A program made the position numbers and the translations under genes. Positions 24,851-36,560 of a stretch of DNA of 64,000 bases are shown here, piece after piece; position 1 is the stretch's first letter, and each line of letters opens with the position of its first letter. Source of the stretch: Dipteronia dyeriana (Eukaryota > Streptophyta > Magnoliopsida > Sapindales > Sapindaceae); the NCBI GenBank assembly GCA_032871835.1, contig CM065299.1, forward strand, positions 33,592,074-33,656,073. Reading direction: 5' to 3'. Under the pieces are notes generated by a model. It made no database searches and had not been told where the DNA came from. It worked only from the letters and a program-made list of their open reading frames with translations.

Positions 24851-25880
24851 CCTGACTAGCAAAATTATCCTGACTAGAAAAAAGAAAACAAATTTCAAGG
24901 ATAAAAATCTTTAAATATTGGGCGTTGTATGATCGGGGTAAAATCCCTCCATCTGGTCGGGCGTTCCAGTATACCCCATGACCATCTATTCCTTCAATCT
25001 TGTATGAGCCTTCCCATTTATAGCCAATGATCCAACAACTTTGTTCTTTGTGTTCAACGATACTTTCCAAAGCACCAGGTCTCCTTGCTGAAATTTCATG
25101 ATCCGAACATGAGAGTTGTAGTGCAAGACTACTCTTTACTGATATGCCGCATTTCGCACTAGGGATTTCTCCCATTTTAATCTTCATTCTAATCTTCATC
25201 ATATAGCCTGACCCTGGGTGACATATACGATGTTTCTACCGGGATGACAGCCTCAATTCCAAATGCCAAGGAAAATGGAGTTTCTCCTATAGAAGTTCTT
25301 TCTGTCGTTCGATAGGCCCATAGCACTTCAGGAAGCTTTTCGACCCAATTACCCTTTTTGGCATCTAGCTTTACTTTGAGCGTATGCTTGATGATTTTGT
25401 TTACTGCTTCAACTTGTCCATTTGTTTGAGGGTGGGCAGGCATGACATACTAATTTGCAATTTGGTACTCGTTGCACAGCTGTCTGAATTTTTTATTGTC
25501 GAACTGGGTGTTGTTGTCAATGATAATAGTATTTGGGACTCCAAATATGTAGAGTATATTTTTCTTCACAAAGTTTGTGGTATTGGCTTCCGTGATATGT
25601 ACTAACGCTTCAGTTTCTACCCACTTAGTAAAATAATCAACGACCACAATTGCATGCTTAGCTCTACCCCTTGTTCCTGCCGGCATTGGACCTATTAAGT
25701 CTAATCCCTATATGGCAAATGGCCATGGGATGTGAGGCTTTTAAGTTGTTCAGGGGGCTGCCGAATATCATTAGCGATCCTTTGGCAGGCATTGCAGCTT
25801 TCTGAGCATCACTATGCATCTGAGAACAAAGAAGACCAATAATAACCTTGCTTGAGTACCTTGTGTGCTAAACTTCTGTC
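24851..25880 (-). pseudogene. Integrase of gypsy element 2, broken
   Basis: Minus-strand frames 25686-25450 and 25443-25189 carry the catalytic-core motifs VVVDYFTKWVETEAL, FGVPNTIIIDN and NGQVEAVNKIIKHTLK, then VLWAYRTTERTSIGETPF. The 25202-24840 frame carries the C-terminal segment that usually closes Tat integrase (WEGSYKIEGIDGHG, WNARPDGG). The H2C2 zinc domain is only vaguely visible near 25800. Stops and frameshifts separate the pieces. It would act in the nucleus on element cDNA. Confidence 0.85.
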
Positions 25881-25939
25881 CCAGTATGGTTTCTGTATAC
25901 TCCGCTGTGGATTTCCTGTAGTATCCGATATGCATCTTT

Positions 25940-26645
25940 CTCTTATACACATCTTTGGAGTGTTCGGGAAAACCCTATTATGTACAGTTCTCCTCCAATC
26001 AATGTGTATCTTGCTGACTGGTACCTAATGCGTTTGGCTTCTCAGGGATCTTTTAGGAGTATACCTTCTTCCAGGTATCTTTTTAGCTAAGTCATCCAAC
26101 CGTCTAACGGTGTTCGGATTTCTGAGACTTCAAAGTTTTTCGGTTCAACTATACTTGGTCTGAGAAGATGTTCTACCAAAATATTTTTTGGTCTAATTGT
26201 GGTTGTTGTTGATGCTAGTTTTGACAAAGCGTCTGCCTTCTCATTTTATTCTCTAAGGATCTGGATAATCTTGTATTTCATGAATTTTTGGAGGAGTTGT
26301 TTTGCTATGCCTAAATAAGCCATCATGCCTTTATCTCTGGCATGATACTCGTCTGAAACTTGGTTGACGACTATCTGTGAGTCACTAAATATCTCAACCT
26401 CATATGCCCCGAGAGCTATGCAAACTCTAAGTCCTAGTAGCAATGCCTCATATTCGGTTTGGTTATTTAATGCTTTGAAGTCGAATCTCATGGCACATTC
26501 AAAATCATCTCCTTTCGGTCTGCATAACCTCTATGAGAAACTCTTGCCCAACATTCTTTTTGCTTTCAGATTTGGTTATGTGAATTCTACTATGAAATCT
26601 GCCACTGCTTGGCCTTTGAGTGATGTCCTAGGGATGTACTAAATA
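25940..26645 (-). pseudogene. RNase H of gypsy element 2, broken
   Basis: The minus-strand frame 26491-26246 has FKALNNQTEYEALLLGLRV and EIFSDSQIVVNQV, the archaeal-type RNase H core. Upstream, near 26635-26590, is the VADFIVEF lead-in. The upstream RT palm is missing because of a deletion (see RT remnant). Confidence 0.8.
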
Positions 26646-27250
26646 TCGAATTCATTCAGCTCGATTTGATTGTATCCCCAAGTAAGCGTCCACGAAACTG
26701 AGTAATCCATGGCCTGATGTAGCATCGACCAGTTGGTCTATTCTCGGAAGTGGAAAATTGTCCTTTAGGCAGGCCTTGTTTAGGTCCGTGAAGTCCAAGC
26801 ACATTCTCCACTAGCCATTTTTCTTCTGGACTATGACCACATTTGCTACCCACTGAGGGTAGCTAATTTCTTTGAACGATCTTACAGCGAGTAATTTCTC
26901 CACTTCCTGCTTAATTGCCCGACTTCTTTCGAGGTTGAATGACCTTCTCTTTTGTATTACCGGTTTCGCATTTGGATCCACCGGCAAATGATGTGATATT
27001 ACTCGGGCATCTATCATCACCATGTCTTCATGACTCCAAGCGAACACAATTTTGTATTCTCTAAACAAATTAATAAGGTCATGTTTAACATTTCCCTCTA
27101 AATTGGCCCCAATTTTGATCTTCTTATTTGGCTCATCTTCCTTTAAGACTACCTTCTCTATCGGTTCACTTTTAGATACCTTCGGTTCTTCCCTTGGATC
27201 GAACTCGAACAACAATGATTCTTGCTCGATCCGATCTAGTTATGTTATGG
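26646..27250 (-). pseudogene. RT of gypsy element 2, truncated before the catalytic box
   Basis: Minus-strand frame 27215-26811 covers the RT lead-in (YKIVFAWSHEDM), VIQKRRSFNLERSRAI and YPQWVANVVIVQKKN. A frameshifted continuation (about 26820-26670) reads to the second palm motif (SFVDAYLGYNQI). The sequence then jumps directly to the RNase H lead-in, so the YxDD box, thumb and connection are deleted. No active RT could be made. Confidence 0.85.
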
Positions 27251-27479
27251 TGCATTGTTCCACGTGTGGCATCCTGATTCTCTCCAGAAAGGGGGTTCAC
27301 AAGATATCCCTGGTGAAAAGGGCTATCAGAATCATCATCAGACAATTCATTATGTCTATATCACCTAATCAACGCATCCATTTAGTGTCTGTTATTCTCA
27401 ATTTCCCAGGTCAGACTCCTGATTACGATATCTCTATCGCCCACTGGTTCCCCTCGATGGTAAACCCGTCACGTGACCG

Positions 27480-28071
27480 TCATACCTGTCACCATCTCTT
27501 ATTTATTCTATCCCCGAGTCTCATGAGCCAACCCATGCAAGCATATGGTCTCATTATGACGTTTGTGATGGTGCCGATCGCTATCCTCCAATGACGATGA
27601 CCGATCTTTGTGCCGGTCATATTTATGGTGCCTATTATGGCCCGTCTGACCGTGGCTTCGCCTTTTACGTGGCCGTTCTTCTGCAGGTGTTTCACGACCC
27701 TTTTCCTGGTTGTGTGTTATATCCCCAGCTTGATTGATTGGATCTAAGTTCCTAACAGCAACTGGTGCATCTAGTTCCGGCCCAACTAAAACCGATCAGG
27801 GCCTTAGAGGTGGAGGGTTTGGCGGATGCACCTCTCCCGCAGCCAATAGATCTATTCCTTCTCACGCCGCATCTGTTAGTAACTGTTGGAATGTATCATG
27901 AAAACGACGTGCTATATCCTCGATGGTGGGTGGGACTTGCTGGATACCAGCCATGGATACCGGTTGATTCTTGGTGGTTGTTGTGGGATCCTGAATGACC
28001 CCGCCCATATGCGTATTATTTGGAGATTTATGAATGTCCCTGAAACTGTCACTTCTTCCACTATCAGTCAT
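27480..28071 (-). pseudogene. gag N-terminal remnant of gypsy element 2
   Basis: The likely start is the ATG ending at 28071, about 25 bp downstream of the PBS. The first 70 codons (28071-27862) are open. A basic segment at 27695-27489 follows in another frame. The gag start to RT distance is about 0.85 kb here against about 2.4 kb in element 1, so most of gag and all of protease have been deleted. Confidence 0.7.
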
Positions 28072-28095
28072 TGCTTAAAAAAGGTTCACCCCCTT

Positions 28096-28107
28096 CTTCT
28101 AGCGCCA
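28096..28107 (-). other. Primer binding site of gypsy element 2
   Basis: Minus strand TGGCGCTAGAAG, two bases inside the 5' LTR end. Confidence 0.7.
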
Positions 28108-28109
28108 AT

Positions 28110-28957
28110 TGTTGACATTGATTTCTCGATGGATAAAAAAGTCAACAACGTTTGGTTATGACCTATCAAAAGAGAAAGAAAAAAAGAATGCAATTGAAGT
28201 TATTAAGACACGAGTTTACGTGGTAAAACTCCAATGATCGGAGAAACATCCACGGGTGGTCGTATGCATAACCAAACCAAATTCCACTATTTAAATGAAA
28301 AATTACACCACTCGATCTCTCTTCTACTGATTTATTTTGCTTCTTTCTATTTTGTGTCTCTGTGTCCCTTTTTTTTAGTAAGATTATGGGTCTATTTATA
28401 CATGCATAGAACCTTAATCCTTGTTGTACAAGTAAGGAAAAGAATTTGTATTTAATTATAACTGGTTGCCTGTTGGAGTCGTCTTTATCTTCTTTCCTAT
28501 TTCAGAGATCTTTTGAGTTGTATCTGAATCTTCGTGGGACTCTAATTACACAATCTGATTTAGGATATTATTTTCCTAATCGACATGCGATCTTCTAGAA
28601 TAATAGAATCGTTGTCTGATCTGGACTTGCTTCCTGTTTGGTACATTATCCTTCTAGAAGTCCTCTAAACTTTTTCCACCTTTTGATGCAGATGCGTATT
28701 GGAGTATGACATCGATTTCTTCTCCAGCTTATTCACTTGCACGGATCACGTGTTTGGACTTCTTTACTCTGGCTTCTATATTGTTCCGAGTAGTACTAAA
28801 CATGCCGAGTACCCGTGCTCGGAATTACATGGGTTCTTGTTCCTTGATGTCCTGGATGGTCTTCTAGATACCAGCTTGGATACCCATCTGGCACTCTTCT
28901 TTAAGGGTTGTCTTATCTGTCAGTGGCGTGTATATTCGATAAAATTTACATATAACA
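28110..28957 (-). repeat. 5' LTR of gypsy element 2
   Basis: 848 bp, tgttgac...tataaca (plus strand). It matches 15594-16469 with small differences and is followed by TSD catat. Confidence 0.94.
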
Positions 28958-28962
28958 CATAT

Positions 28963-29257
28963 ATAGGGTATTTTGGGGTCTAAATCTTCTATATAACCTC
29001 ACTGTTTGCTTCAAATTAATTTATATTGCTTTCACATTATCATGACAATGGCAACTGCTATGCTAATGCTGATAGAATCACAACCCTCCAATTAATCGAT
29101 TCCGACATGAAAGAACTTGTGAAGTTAGTAATCCAGAACTCCTCTTTATCAGATGGCATCTACTCCCAGTTCAAACAGACTTTGCTAACAGTGGCAAAGA
29201 GTTTTTACTACATGGCCTATTGTGATCTCGGGAGTCTGGGACTATCAACTTTCACAT
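28963..29257 (+). pseudogene. Fragment of an unrecognised host exon, cut by hAT
   Basis: About 80 codons are open from about 29020 with composition unlike the flanks (DMKELVKLVIQN, LLTVAKSFYYMAYCD). The sequence then meets the hAT target site. Past the hAT element the sequence resumes at 33565. If the hAT and an 8-bp near-duplication at 29227-29242 are ignored, the frame reads on as a plausible helix (TINFHISKVLIDSV). I do not recognise the family securely. It could be an old pseudogene exon or an exon of a gene whose other parts lie outside. Confidence 0.4.
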
Positions 29258-29265
29258 ATCTAAAG
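29258..29265. repeat. hAT target site duplication, left copy
   Basis: atctaaag, repeated at 33557-33564. Confidence 0.95.
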
Positions 29266-29275
29266 CAGTGTTCAA

Positions 29276-29393
29276 GTAAACGCTAGGCGCTAGTCGGGCG
29301 GTAGACCAACGCCTAGCGCCGAGGCGGTAGACCAACGCCTAGCACCTCGGCGCTAGGCGTTGGTCTACCGCCCGACTAGCGCCTAGCGTTTAC
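29276..29393. repeat. Perfect 49-bp inverted repeat (hairpin) in hAT subterminal region
   Basis: Arms at 29276-29324 and 29345-29393 are exact reverse complements with a 20-bp spacer. The spacer and the left arm also share a direct repeat (gcggtagaccaacgcctag). GC-rich, in strong contrast to the AT-rich flanks. Confidence 0.95.
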
Positions 29394-29839
29394 TAGCGCC
29401 TTGGCGGTGCCTAGACAACCAAACTTTTTTTTATATATATATAGTTTTTCCTTCCCATATAAATAATAACAAAACTCATATTATGACCAAATTCAATCAA
29501 AATCATCAAAATCTAGTCCAAATCCATAAAAAAATCAAATGAAATCCAAACATAAATTGTTAATTTCACAATACAATATTCCAATTTCCAACAAAATGAT
29601 CAAAAATTCAAAATTTAGTCCAAATCCACAAAAACCAAATGGAATCTAATCACAAATTGTCAGTTTCACAATTCTTTCACAATCCAATATTCCAACAACA
29701 AAATCATCAAAATATAACATTTCACAATCCCATATTCCAACAATAAAATCATCAAAATCCATAAAAACTTAATGAAATACATTCACAAAGTATCGAACAT
29801 TCAAAGTTTTAAACAAAAAACTATATCAAATCAAACTAT

Positions 29840-32405
29840 CTAAGATTGAGCTTCTAATGCTTCATCTTCTACTACATATTCATCCAATTGAAAGACAATG
29901 TCATCATCGGATTCAAACTCAACATTTTCTTCAACCGCCTCATTGTCGGATTGAAAATCATCTTCAAGATCTCTCATGTCAACATCATCTAGCCCCGAAC
30001 TAGGCTCAATTTCATCATCAACAATCCATCCTTGTGCATTACTAGCATCATTTGCTAGTAGTATATATACCTTGTTATCAGTCCTTCTTTTTCTTTTATC
30101 CATCAATCTAGAATTAAATTGGACATACACTAGATTGTTCAACCGATTTGTATCTAATCGATTCCTTTTCTTCGTATGTATCTACATCAAATGATCAAAG
30201 TAAAATAAAATAATTAAAATATATATTTTAAATTAAAAGCAACTTCCTAGTTAAGTAGTTATCAACTTATCAATAATTCAATATTCAATATACTAAATTA
30301 CTAATAATCTATAAATCTAATATAGTAACTTAAACCCTCAAACGTGCTCCAATTTCTTTCACAACCGGATGAACTAGTAGTTAAGGAGAGGATCCTTTTT
30401 GCTATTGTTTGCAAGTTTGGTGTTTCGGATCCATAATTAGTTCACCAAGTTACTACATCAAAAAAACAAAAATAGTAAAATATATAAGCTTAAAAAAATA
30501 CTAACTATTAAAAAGTAAAAAGTAAAAATCAAAAACAAATGAAAGTTATGAAACAATTAGAATTTACTTTGTTTACTTGGATTGTAGAACTCATCATTCT
30601 TCTCACATCCTTTCATCGCCAATGGCCTTCCGAAAGGACCTTCTATGCCCAAGTACTTCCCAAACTCGATATTCACAAAAAGGTTTTGCTTTTCAGGGTC
30701 ATCAGGATATAAAATCTCCGCAAAAGTACAAAACCCATTAGAAACTTCATTATTATAAAATTTTGAAGTTGGCCCATTGAAGAAATAGTAGGGATTTAAT
30801 ACGTAGGCCGTCATGCAATGGAGAATCAAGTCGGCCTTTGGATTTCTCATCAATAATCTCAAAGATTGGCCGATAATTACTCTCAACATTTTTCAACCCC
30901 GTTTGAATCTCTTCCTTAGCTTTTTTTTAACTCCCCATATACAAATCCCATAAATGGTTTTCGGTCCCCATCAACTAGTTGAAGCACCCACACTAAAGGA
31001 GACCAAACCCTCAAGCAATATTTCACACCATTCCAAAACGATGTACTCAATATAGTGTTGTAGGCCGCTTTCCCCTTAACACTCTTCGACCATTTACATT
31101 TCTCTCAATCGGTGCTAGTAAACATTGCCCTTAACTTATCTTTTTTCTCTAACAAAGATTGCAATGTTAAGAAAACAGAAGCAATCCTAGTAACTCCCGG
31201 CCTCACTATGTCTCTCTTCCTTGTAAATGTCCTCATTAACGCCAATGTTATGTGGTGGGCATAAATGAAGATAGTGAAACTCTTGGCTTCCTCAAGTGTA
31301 TTTCTGAACTTTGTTAGCTTGCCAATACCTTCAAGCATGAGGTTAATGGTGTGAGTAGCACATGAGCTCCAAAATATATATGGCATATTCGCTTTCAACA
31401 TCTTTGTCGCGGCCATATTGTTCGAGGCATTGTCGATCACCACTTGAACAACATTTTCAGGGCCAACTTCTTCAATCGCACTTAACACTTCCTTACAAAT
31501 GTTTTCACTTGTATGTGCCTCAACAGAACTATCTTTGGAGGAAAGGAAAGTGGTGCATTCCTTGCTATTCACACACAAATTCATAATGCTCCTTATTTTC
31601 CTATCCGTCCAAGCGTCCGTCATAATTGAGCACCCATCAACTTTCCATGATTGTTCTTGCTTTTTGAGTGCCTCTTTGGTTGTTCCAAACTCCTCCTTCA
31701 GAAGTGGTTCCCTCAATTGCCATTGACTTGGAGGCTTGAAGCTTGGTCCAAATCGACCTATCGCCTCTACCATTTGTAAGAAACAATCATTATCAATGGC
31801 ATTAAAAGGAATGCCGGTTTGACATACCCATTTGGCCACATATCTTTGACATGCATGTGTCCTCTCTTTAAGGATGGTATCATTGAGGGATTGTTGCTTC
31901 ATAGTATTACTCTTTCCAGAGACGGAGGAATCAGGGTTGATAGGATTAGCAAATCTATCCATAGGGCCAAGAAGCTTAGAGGATTTCTTTGGCCCTAACC
32001 CTTCTATTTCCTCTAACTCTTCTTCACCACCAATACTCACCGTAGCTCTTACCTTTTCTTCATCTTTTTTCTTGTTTTTTTTTTCTTGTTTTTGGCATCC
32101 ATTAATGCTTGTTTACACTTTAGTTGATTATCCTTTGATGCCTTTCGACATGGCGCAACATTTCCCTGTATGTTGGCAACATGTTCTTTTAAACGATAAA
32201 CCCCCCCAGAAAACACCTTTTCACACAAGATGCATTTCACTTTATCTTGATTCTTCTCATCAATCAAAATTCCAAACTCCCACCCAACATCATTGGATTT
32301 TCGTTTCCTTCCGATTGGAACTGAAGAGGCATTAGAGGCAACCGAAGACACATTAACATTACCGGCGGTATTAGGGGCATCACTATTATCGGGCAAGGAA
32401 GTCAT
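29840..32405 (-). pseudogene. hAT transposase with BED zinc finger, degraded
   Basis: The start is the ATG at 32405. Exon 1 (to about 32050) has a BED-type zinc finger: CILCEKVFSGGVYRLKEHVAN with a following C. A run of A near 32076 shifts the frame into 32040-31105, which carries the DUF659/RNase H-like region (SIMTDAWTDRKIRSIMN, VIDNASNNMAA, CATHTINLMLEGIGK). A Trp-to-stop change follows near 31110, then the insertion-domain segment 30889-30557. After an intron, the hATC dimerisation exon (about 30440-30345: TPNLQTIAKRILSLTTSSSG, CERNWS) has a TGA in its W-W motif. The last exon (30183 to about 29842) is acidic. DNA binding and cutting would be nuclear; this copy cannot make a full protein. 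Confidence 0.88.
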
Positions 32406-33009
32406 GTTTATAAATTCTGAAATTAAAAATTAAAAATTAAAAATAATAAATCTCATCATCAAGACATCCAAATTGCAACTCAGCAGATTTATGGGTACTT
32501 TAAAGTTTAAACACATATTCAAACACACATTCAACATGATTTATGGAATTCCAAATTGCTATTCACACACATATCCAAACATATGCAATTCAGTAGATTT
32601 ATGGGTATTTTAAACACAAATTCAACATGATTTATGGAATTCCAAATTGCTATTCAGTATTCACACATTCTCAAACATATGTATTTTACATTTTTACTGC
32701 CACATTGCCACAATATGTTTATATCAAAGATGGACCAATAATTTATCATTGAATGCCCAATCCCATTAAATTAGTGCTCTGTGTAGCTTGAAGGGAATTA
32801 GGAAATGAAAAAGTGAAAAACATAGCAAACCTCAACTGTAATCAGTTAATCACTAATCAACTTATTAGTATTCAGCAGAGACAAACAAACAAATAACCAC
32901 TAATAATCAAGTCTTAAAAGTTAAAAGTTAAACCAAAGACAAACAAATAATCTGAAATTTTAAATCATCAACAACAGAGATCTTGATTGATTAATAATTA
33001 ATTCACTAA

Positions 33010-33050
33010 TTGAGAGTTGAGAGTTGAGAGTTGAGAGTCTTGAGAGTTGA
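33010..33050. repeat. gagagtt tandem tract in hAT 5' region
   Basis: Several 7-bp gagagtt-type units upstream of the transposase start. Confidence 0.8.
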
Positions 33051-33564
33051 GACAATACCTGAAGGCTGAAGCTTGAAGGCGACGGTGGTCGGTCGGTGGG
33101 AGCTTCGATTTGGCGAGTGGCGATGCGTGATGACGCTTCGATCCGGCGACGTCGAGTGACGACAGGCGAAGATGAGTACTTCTGAGTTGCGACGGCGACT
33201 AACGATGGTGGTCGACTGGTCGACGATGACTCGATGAGAGATGGCTATGGCAAAGAGACGTTGTCAGGTGCTAGGGTTGTGATTTGGGAATTTTTCAATT
33301 TTGGAATTGAAGTTCACTGATGACTGAACTGAATCAGGTTTTTTTTAATATATGTGACACAAAACGATGTCGTTTAGGCCCGATTTTTTTAATTAAAAAA
33401 CCGGTCAACAGCTTTGACCCGCCTAGCCGTAAATAAATCGGCCAACTCGATCGATTTTTCCCAAACCCACCTGGAATCACTGTTTTTCACTGTTTCGGGA
33501 CAGCTGGACGCCGTACAACGGCTAGGCGGCCGTCGAGCCCAATTTTTCGAACACTGATCTAAAG

Positions 33565-34416
33565 TACTCATTGATAGCGTTAATTGATAGTAATCTATTT
33601 GCGCTCAGAGTAGTGTCATCATTCATTTTGCATACACCTCCATGTTCATCTCCATTTTAATTTCTAGTAATAGAAATGCAAAATTTGCACTCAAAGTAGT
33701 GTCATCATTCATTTTGCACACACCTCTATGTTCATCTCCATTTTAATTTATAGTAATGGAAATGCAAAATAATTAAGAGAATGGTGAGGTAATATATAAT
33801 TACAAGATAAATCGTATTAGGAGACAGATTTCTCGGTACTTGCTTTATGATTTCTGTTCGAGTTTTAGTGTCCCAAATCATGCCTAGTTGTGCCGAATAC
33901 AATGCCTAATCAATACTAATTCTGCTATTAGTGAAACTTAAGAAACAATTCCAAAACTAACTAATTGCTACAACACTAATCAATCCTGAAATCTATCTAA
34001 GCATAATAAAAAGAATCCACTTGACAATTATTCTTCTACCCAGCAATCTCTTAATTATTCAGAGGACCAAGACAATGGGTTATAGCTATAGGAACCAAGA
34101 TTGAAGCCAAGGAGATCAATTGAAAAAAAAAATTAAAAAGTCCAAACCCCACAAAAATAGAGGTGGCACAATCTTAGTAAGTGGACACATAGAAAACCAC
34201 ATTAAAAGTTGTTTAGTTGTGAATTTGGATATGATCATTTTTTCACCTTACAATTATCCTCAACGTTAATGATCTCATGACACACAAACGTTACAATATG
34301 GGGCAGTTGGGGTCAGCATTATTTCTAGGGCCACCTCAAAAAATAATACACTTTGGGATAGAAATTCCCCCACCACCCAAATCATAAAATTTGCCAGTCA
34401 TGCACATTGATAAATT
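33565..34416. other. Host sequence between hAT and viral insertion, with 86-bp tandem repeat
   Basis: It resumes the host sequence interrupted by hAT. Two copies of an 86-bp unit start at 33598 and 33684 (both tttgc-ctca-agtagtgtc). No gene is recognised in the remainder. Confidence 0.7.
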
Positions 34417-35122
34417 ATAGAAGAAGAAAACCCAGGCCTAGAGCAGAAGATCCTACACATGTGACCCATGTCCAAAAAACCCCAGAACAAGTAGCCCAAC
34501 ATATTCATTCTTATAACCAAGGACAAACCTCACCTACTCCTTCCCAGGTCATGACAGAAATTTTTGAACCTGAACCCCCAGTCAGAACCATTAATGTTAT
34601 AAGTAGTAGCAATTTTGATTTCCTTATAGTTGACTACTATTCTTCCAAAACCAATCCTTAAGAGAAAAATATGAAAAGAATTATTCTGAAAATAAAATGA
34701 ACCAGTTCCAAAAAAGATGGATAGAATGCTTTAACCAAATTAACCGGAACATTCCTTTCTTTGATTGGTATGTGAATAGAAATTTTTTTGAGCAAAACTG
34801 CTCTGTGATTAATCGACAAATTCTTAGAACTTATAAAAAAAAGGGAGAAGAAAAACAATTACACCCTCCTCCAAGAGATTTTGAAATTAATATGCCTAAT
34901 GATGACATTCCAGCTGGAGTAAATCTGACAAAATGCACACCCTTTATTCCATTTGATGAACCTATGTCCCAAACTACACCTTCATCATCACACCAAATTG
35001 GATTGGTTATGAGACGAGGCAACTATACGAATTTCTTTCTTAATTCTATTGGAGAACAATTAGGAAAAATTGATCTTAACCTCTCTCAAACCAGTATTTC
35101 ACCCATTAAAGAAGTCATACCT
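34417..35122 (+). repeat. Terminal redundancy of viral insert, left copy
   Basis: About 98% identical by eye to 42372-43081, with a 1-bp and a 3-bp indel. The 1-bp loss near 34650 breaks the frame here, while the right copy stays open. Confidence 0.93.
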
Positions 35123-35390
35123 CCACAAGTCTTTGTTCCGTACGAAACCTCTACCTCCTCTAACAAAGGAAAAAAAAAACATTAAATATGAACCTTTATT
35201 ATTTCCAGACCATACTGGTATAGAAAAATATTTTGATAATATTATCGATGAAACAGAACTTCTTAAAGCGTTAGAAGAAAGACTAAGGAGACTAACAAGT
35301 GTCCATATCCAAACTATTGACAAAACTGTCCTATCTTCTGACTCTTCAGATAGCAACAGCGAAACTCCTAATTTCCAAGATTATATCTAA
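34417..35390 (+). pseudogene. EPRV polyprotein part between movement and coat domains
   Basis: Frames 34407-34661, 34697-35185 and 35070-35390 are successive pieces of one reading frame broken by small indels near 34650 and 35150. The content is a basic RRRKPRPRAED stretch, then a WIECFNQINRNIPFFDWYV segment and a Pro-rich acidic region. I do not recognise a catalytic domain. Position between the movement protein (upstream in the circular genome) and the coat region fits a polyprotein linker or coat N-terminus. Confidence 0.65.
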
Positions 35391-36560
35391 AGAATTACAA
35401 CCAATGAAAAAAATGACAGTTATAACAAAACAAAGTATTTTCATAATACTAAACCGTATTACCCAAAACCTACTCCTCCAGATCTGCAATATGAAGAAAC
35501 TGTCCCTTATAGAGCTTATACTGAAAATACTTGTTATCAATTCAATATTGACGGTTTATCTGAATATCAAAATATTACAGTCTTAAGACAAATGCATACC
35601 ATTGGTTATATATATATTAAAAAACAAAATATGACTCATTCTGATGCTTTAACGTCATTAACTACGGGTTTTGAGGGCCAACTATTTTGATGGTGGACTC
35701 ATACCCTTAGTAGCCTTGCCAAAAGATCTATTATAGGACACACCAAAACTATAACTTCCACTCCTGTCCAGACAAGTGACCCTACTGCTTTTGAATCAAC
35801 TTCCACACAAACACAGACTACTATTACTACCTCTGAACCAGATGGCATAGATGTGTTATGTTATACCATTTTAATGCACTTCATAGGAAACCCTAACATT
35901 AACCAAGGAAAAGAATTTTCCAAAATTCAAAATTTAAAGTGCAAAAAATTGAGTGATTTTAAATGGTATAAAGATATTTTCTTAACTAGAGTTTTTTAAA
36001 GACCTGACAATGCTAATTCATATTGGAAAGAAAAGTTCATTTCAGGCCTTCCAAAATTATTCTCTAATAAGGTCAGAGATGAGATGGTTAGACAAATGGG
36101 TTGGTCAGACTAGTCCCAAATTGACTTAAATACTTGGACTTATGGCGAAATTATTGCTGTCATTAACGTTGTAGCTCTTCAATTATGTAATGACCTTAGA
36201 CTTAAGAGCCAACTTAAACAACAAAAACTAACAACTAGAAAAGAACTAGGTTCTTGGTGTGAACAATTTGGTTTTGACAAATTACCTTCCCATAAAAGAA
36301 AAACTAAAAAACATCCTAAAATTAATTATAACTGGGAAAAACGATATCCTTATAGAATAGACAAAGATCACAAAGCTAACAAAAAAGGAGAAACCATATG
36401 GTCCCCTAAAAAATCCAGGAAATTCTCCACCAAAAAGAATACTAAAAAGAATAATTATTACAAAAGACAAACAAATGTTTTAAATGTGGCAAAGAAGGAC
36501 ACTATGCTAATAAATGTCCTAACCAAAAGAAAAAGATTAACAGCTTAGACTTAGATGACC
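35391..36560 (+). pseudogene. EPRV coat-protein region with CCHC zinc knuckle
   Basis: The central part reads as a capsid-like segment (for example KEKFISGLPKLFSNKVRDEM, about 36030-36090). A strongly Lys-rich stretch follows, then a zinc knuckle of the form CFKCGKEGHYANKCP near 36473-36520, a hallmark of caulimovirid coat proteins that bind nucleic acid. Several in-frame stops (near 35690, 36000 and 36110) and frame changes near 35400 and 36475 break it. Confidence 0.75.

Larger units (their letters stand above)
15594..28957 (-). mobile_element. Complete Ty3/gypsy Tat-type element with TSD catat, internally deleted
   Basis: It is bounded by two direct LTRs (15594-16469 and 28110-28957) and by catat at 15589-15593 and 28958-28962. 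The internal order on the minus strand is PBS (28107), gag remnant, truncated RT, RNase H, integrase, spacer, antisense extra gene, polypurine stretch, 3' LTR. A second LTR element (19249-23403) is nested in the antisense gene. Protease and the catalytic RT core are missing, so it is non-autonomous now. Total length is 13.4 kb, or about 9.2 kb without the nested insertion. Confidence 0.95.
29266..33556 (-). mobile_element. hAT-superfamily DNA transposon, full length, 8-bp TSD
   Basis: Ends are cagtgttcaa (left) and ttcgaacactg (right), inverted copies of each other. Target duplication atctaaag is at 29258-29265 and 33557-33564. The interior encodes a BED zinc finger and hAT transposase on the minus strand, with introns. 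Both subterminal regions carry cgcctag/ctaggcg motifs (33421-33429 and 33519-33532 on the right). The left side has a 49-bp perfect inverted repeat. The length of 4291 bp is usual for an autonomous hAT, but the transposase carries stops. Confidence 0.96.
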
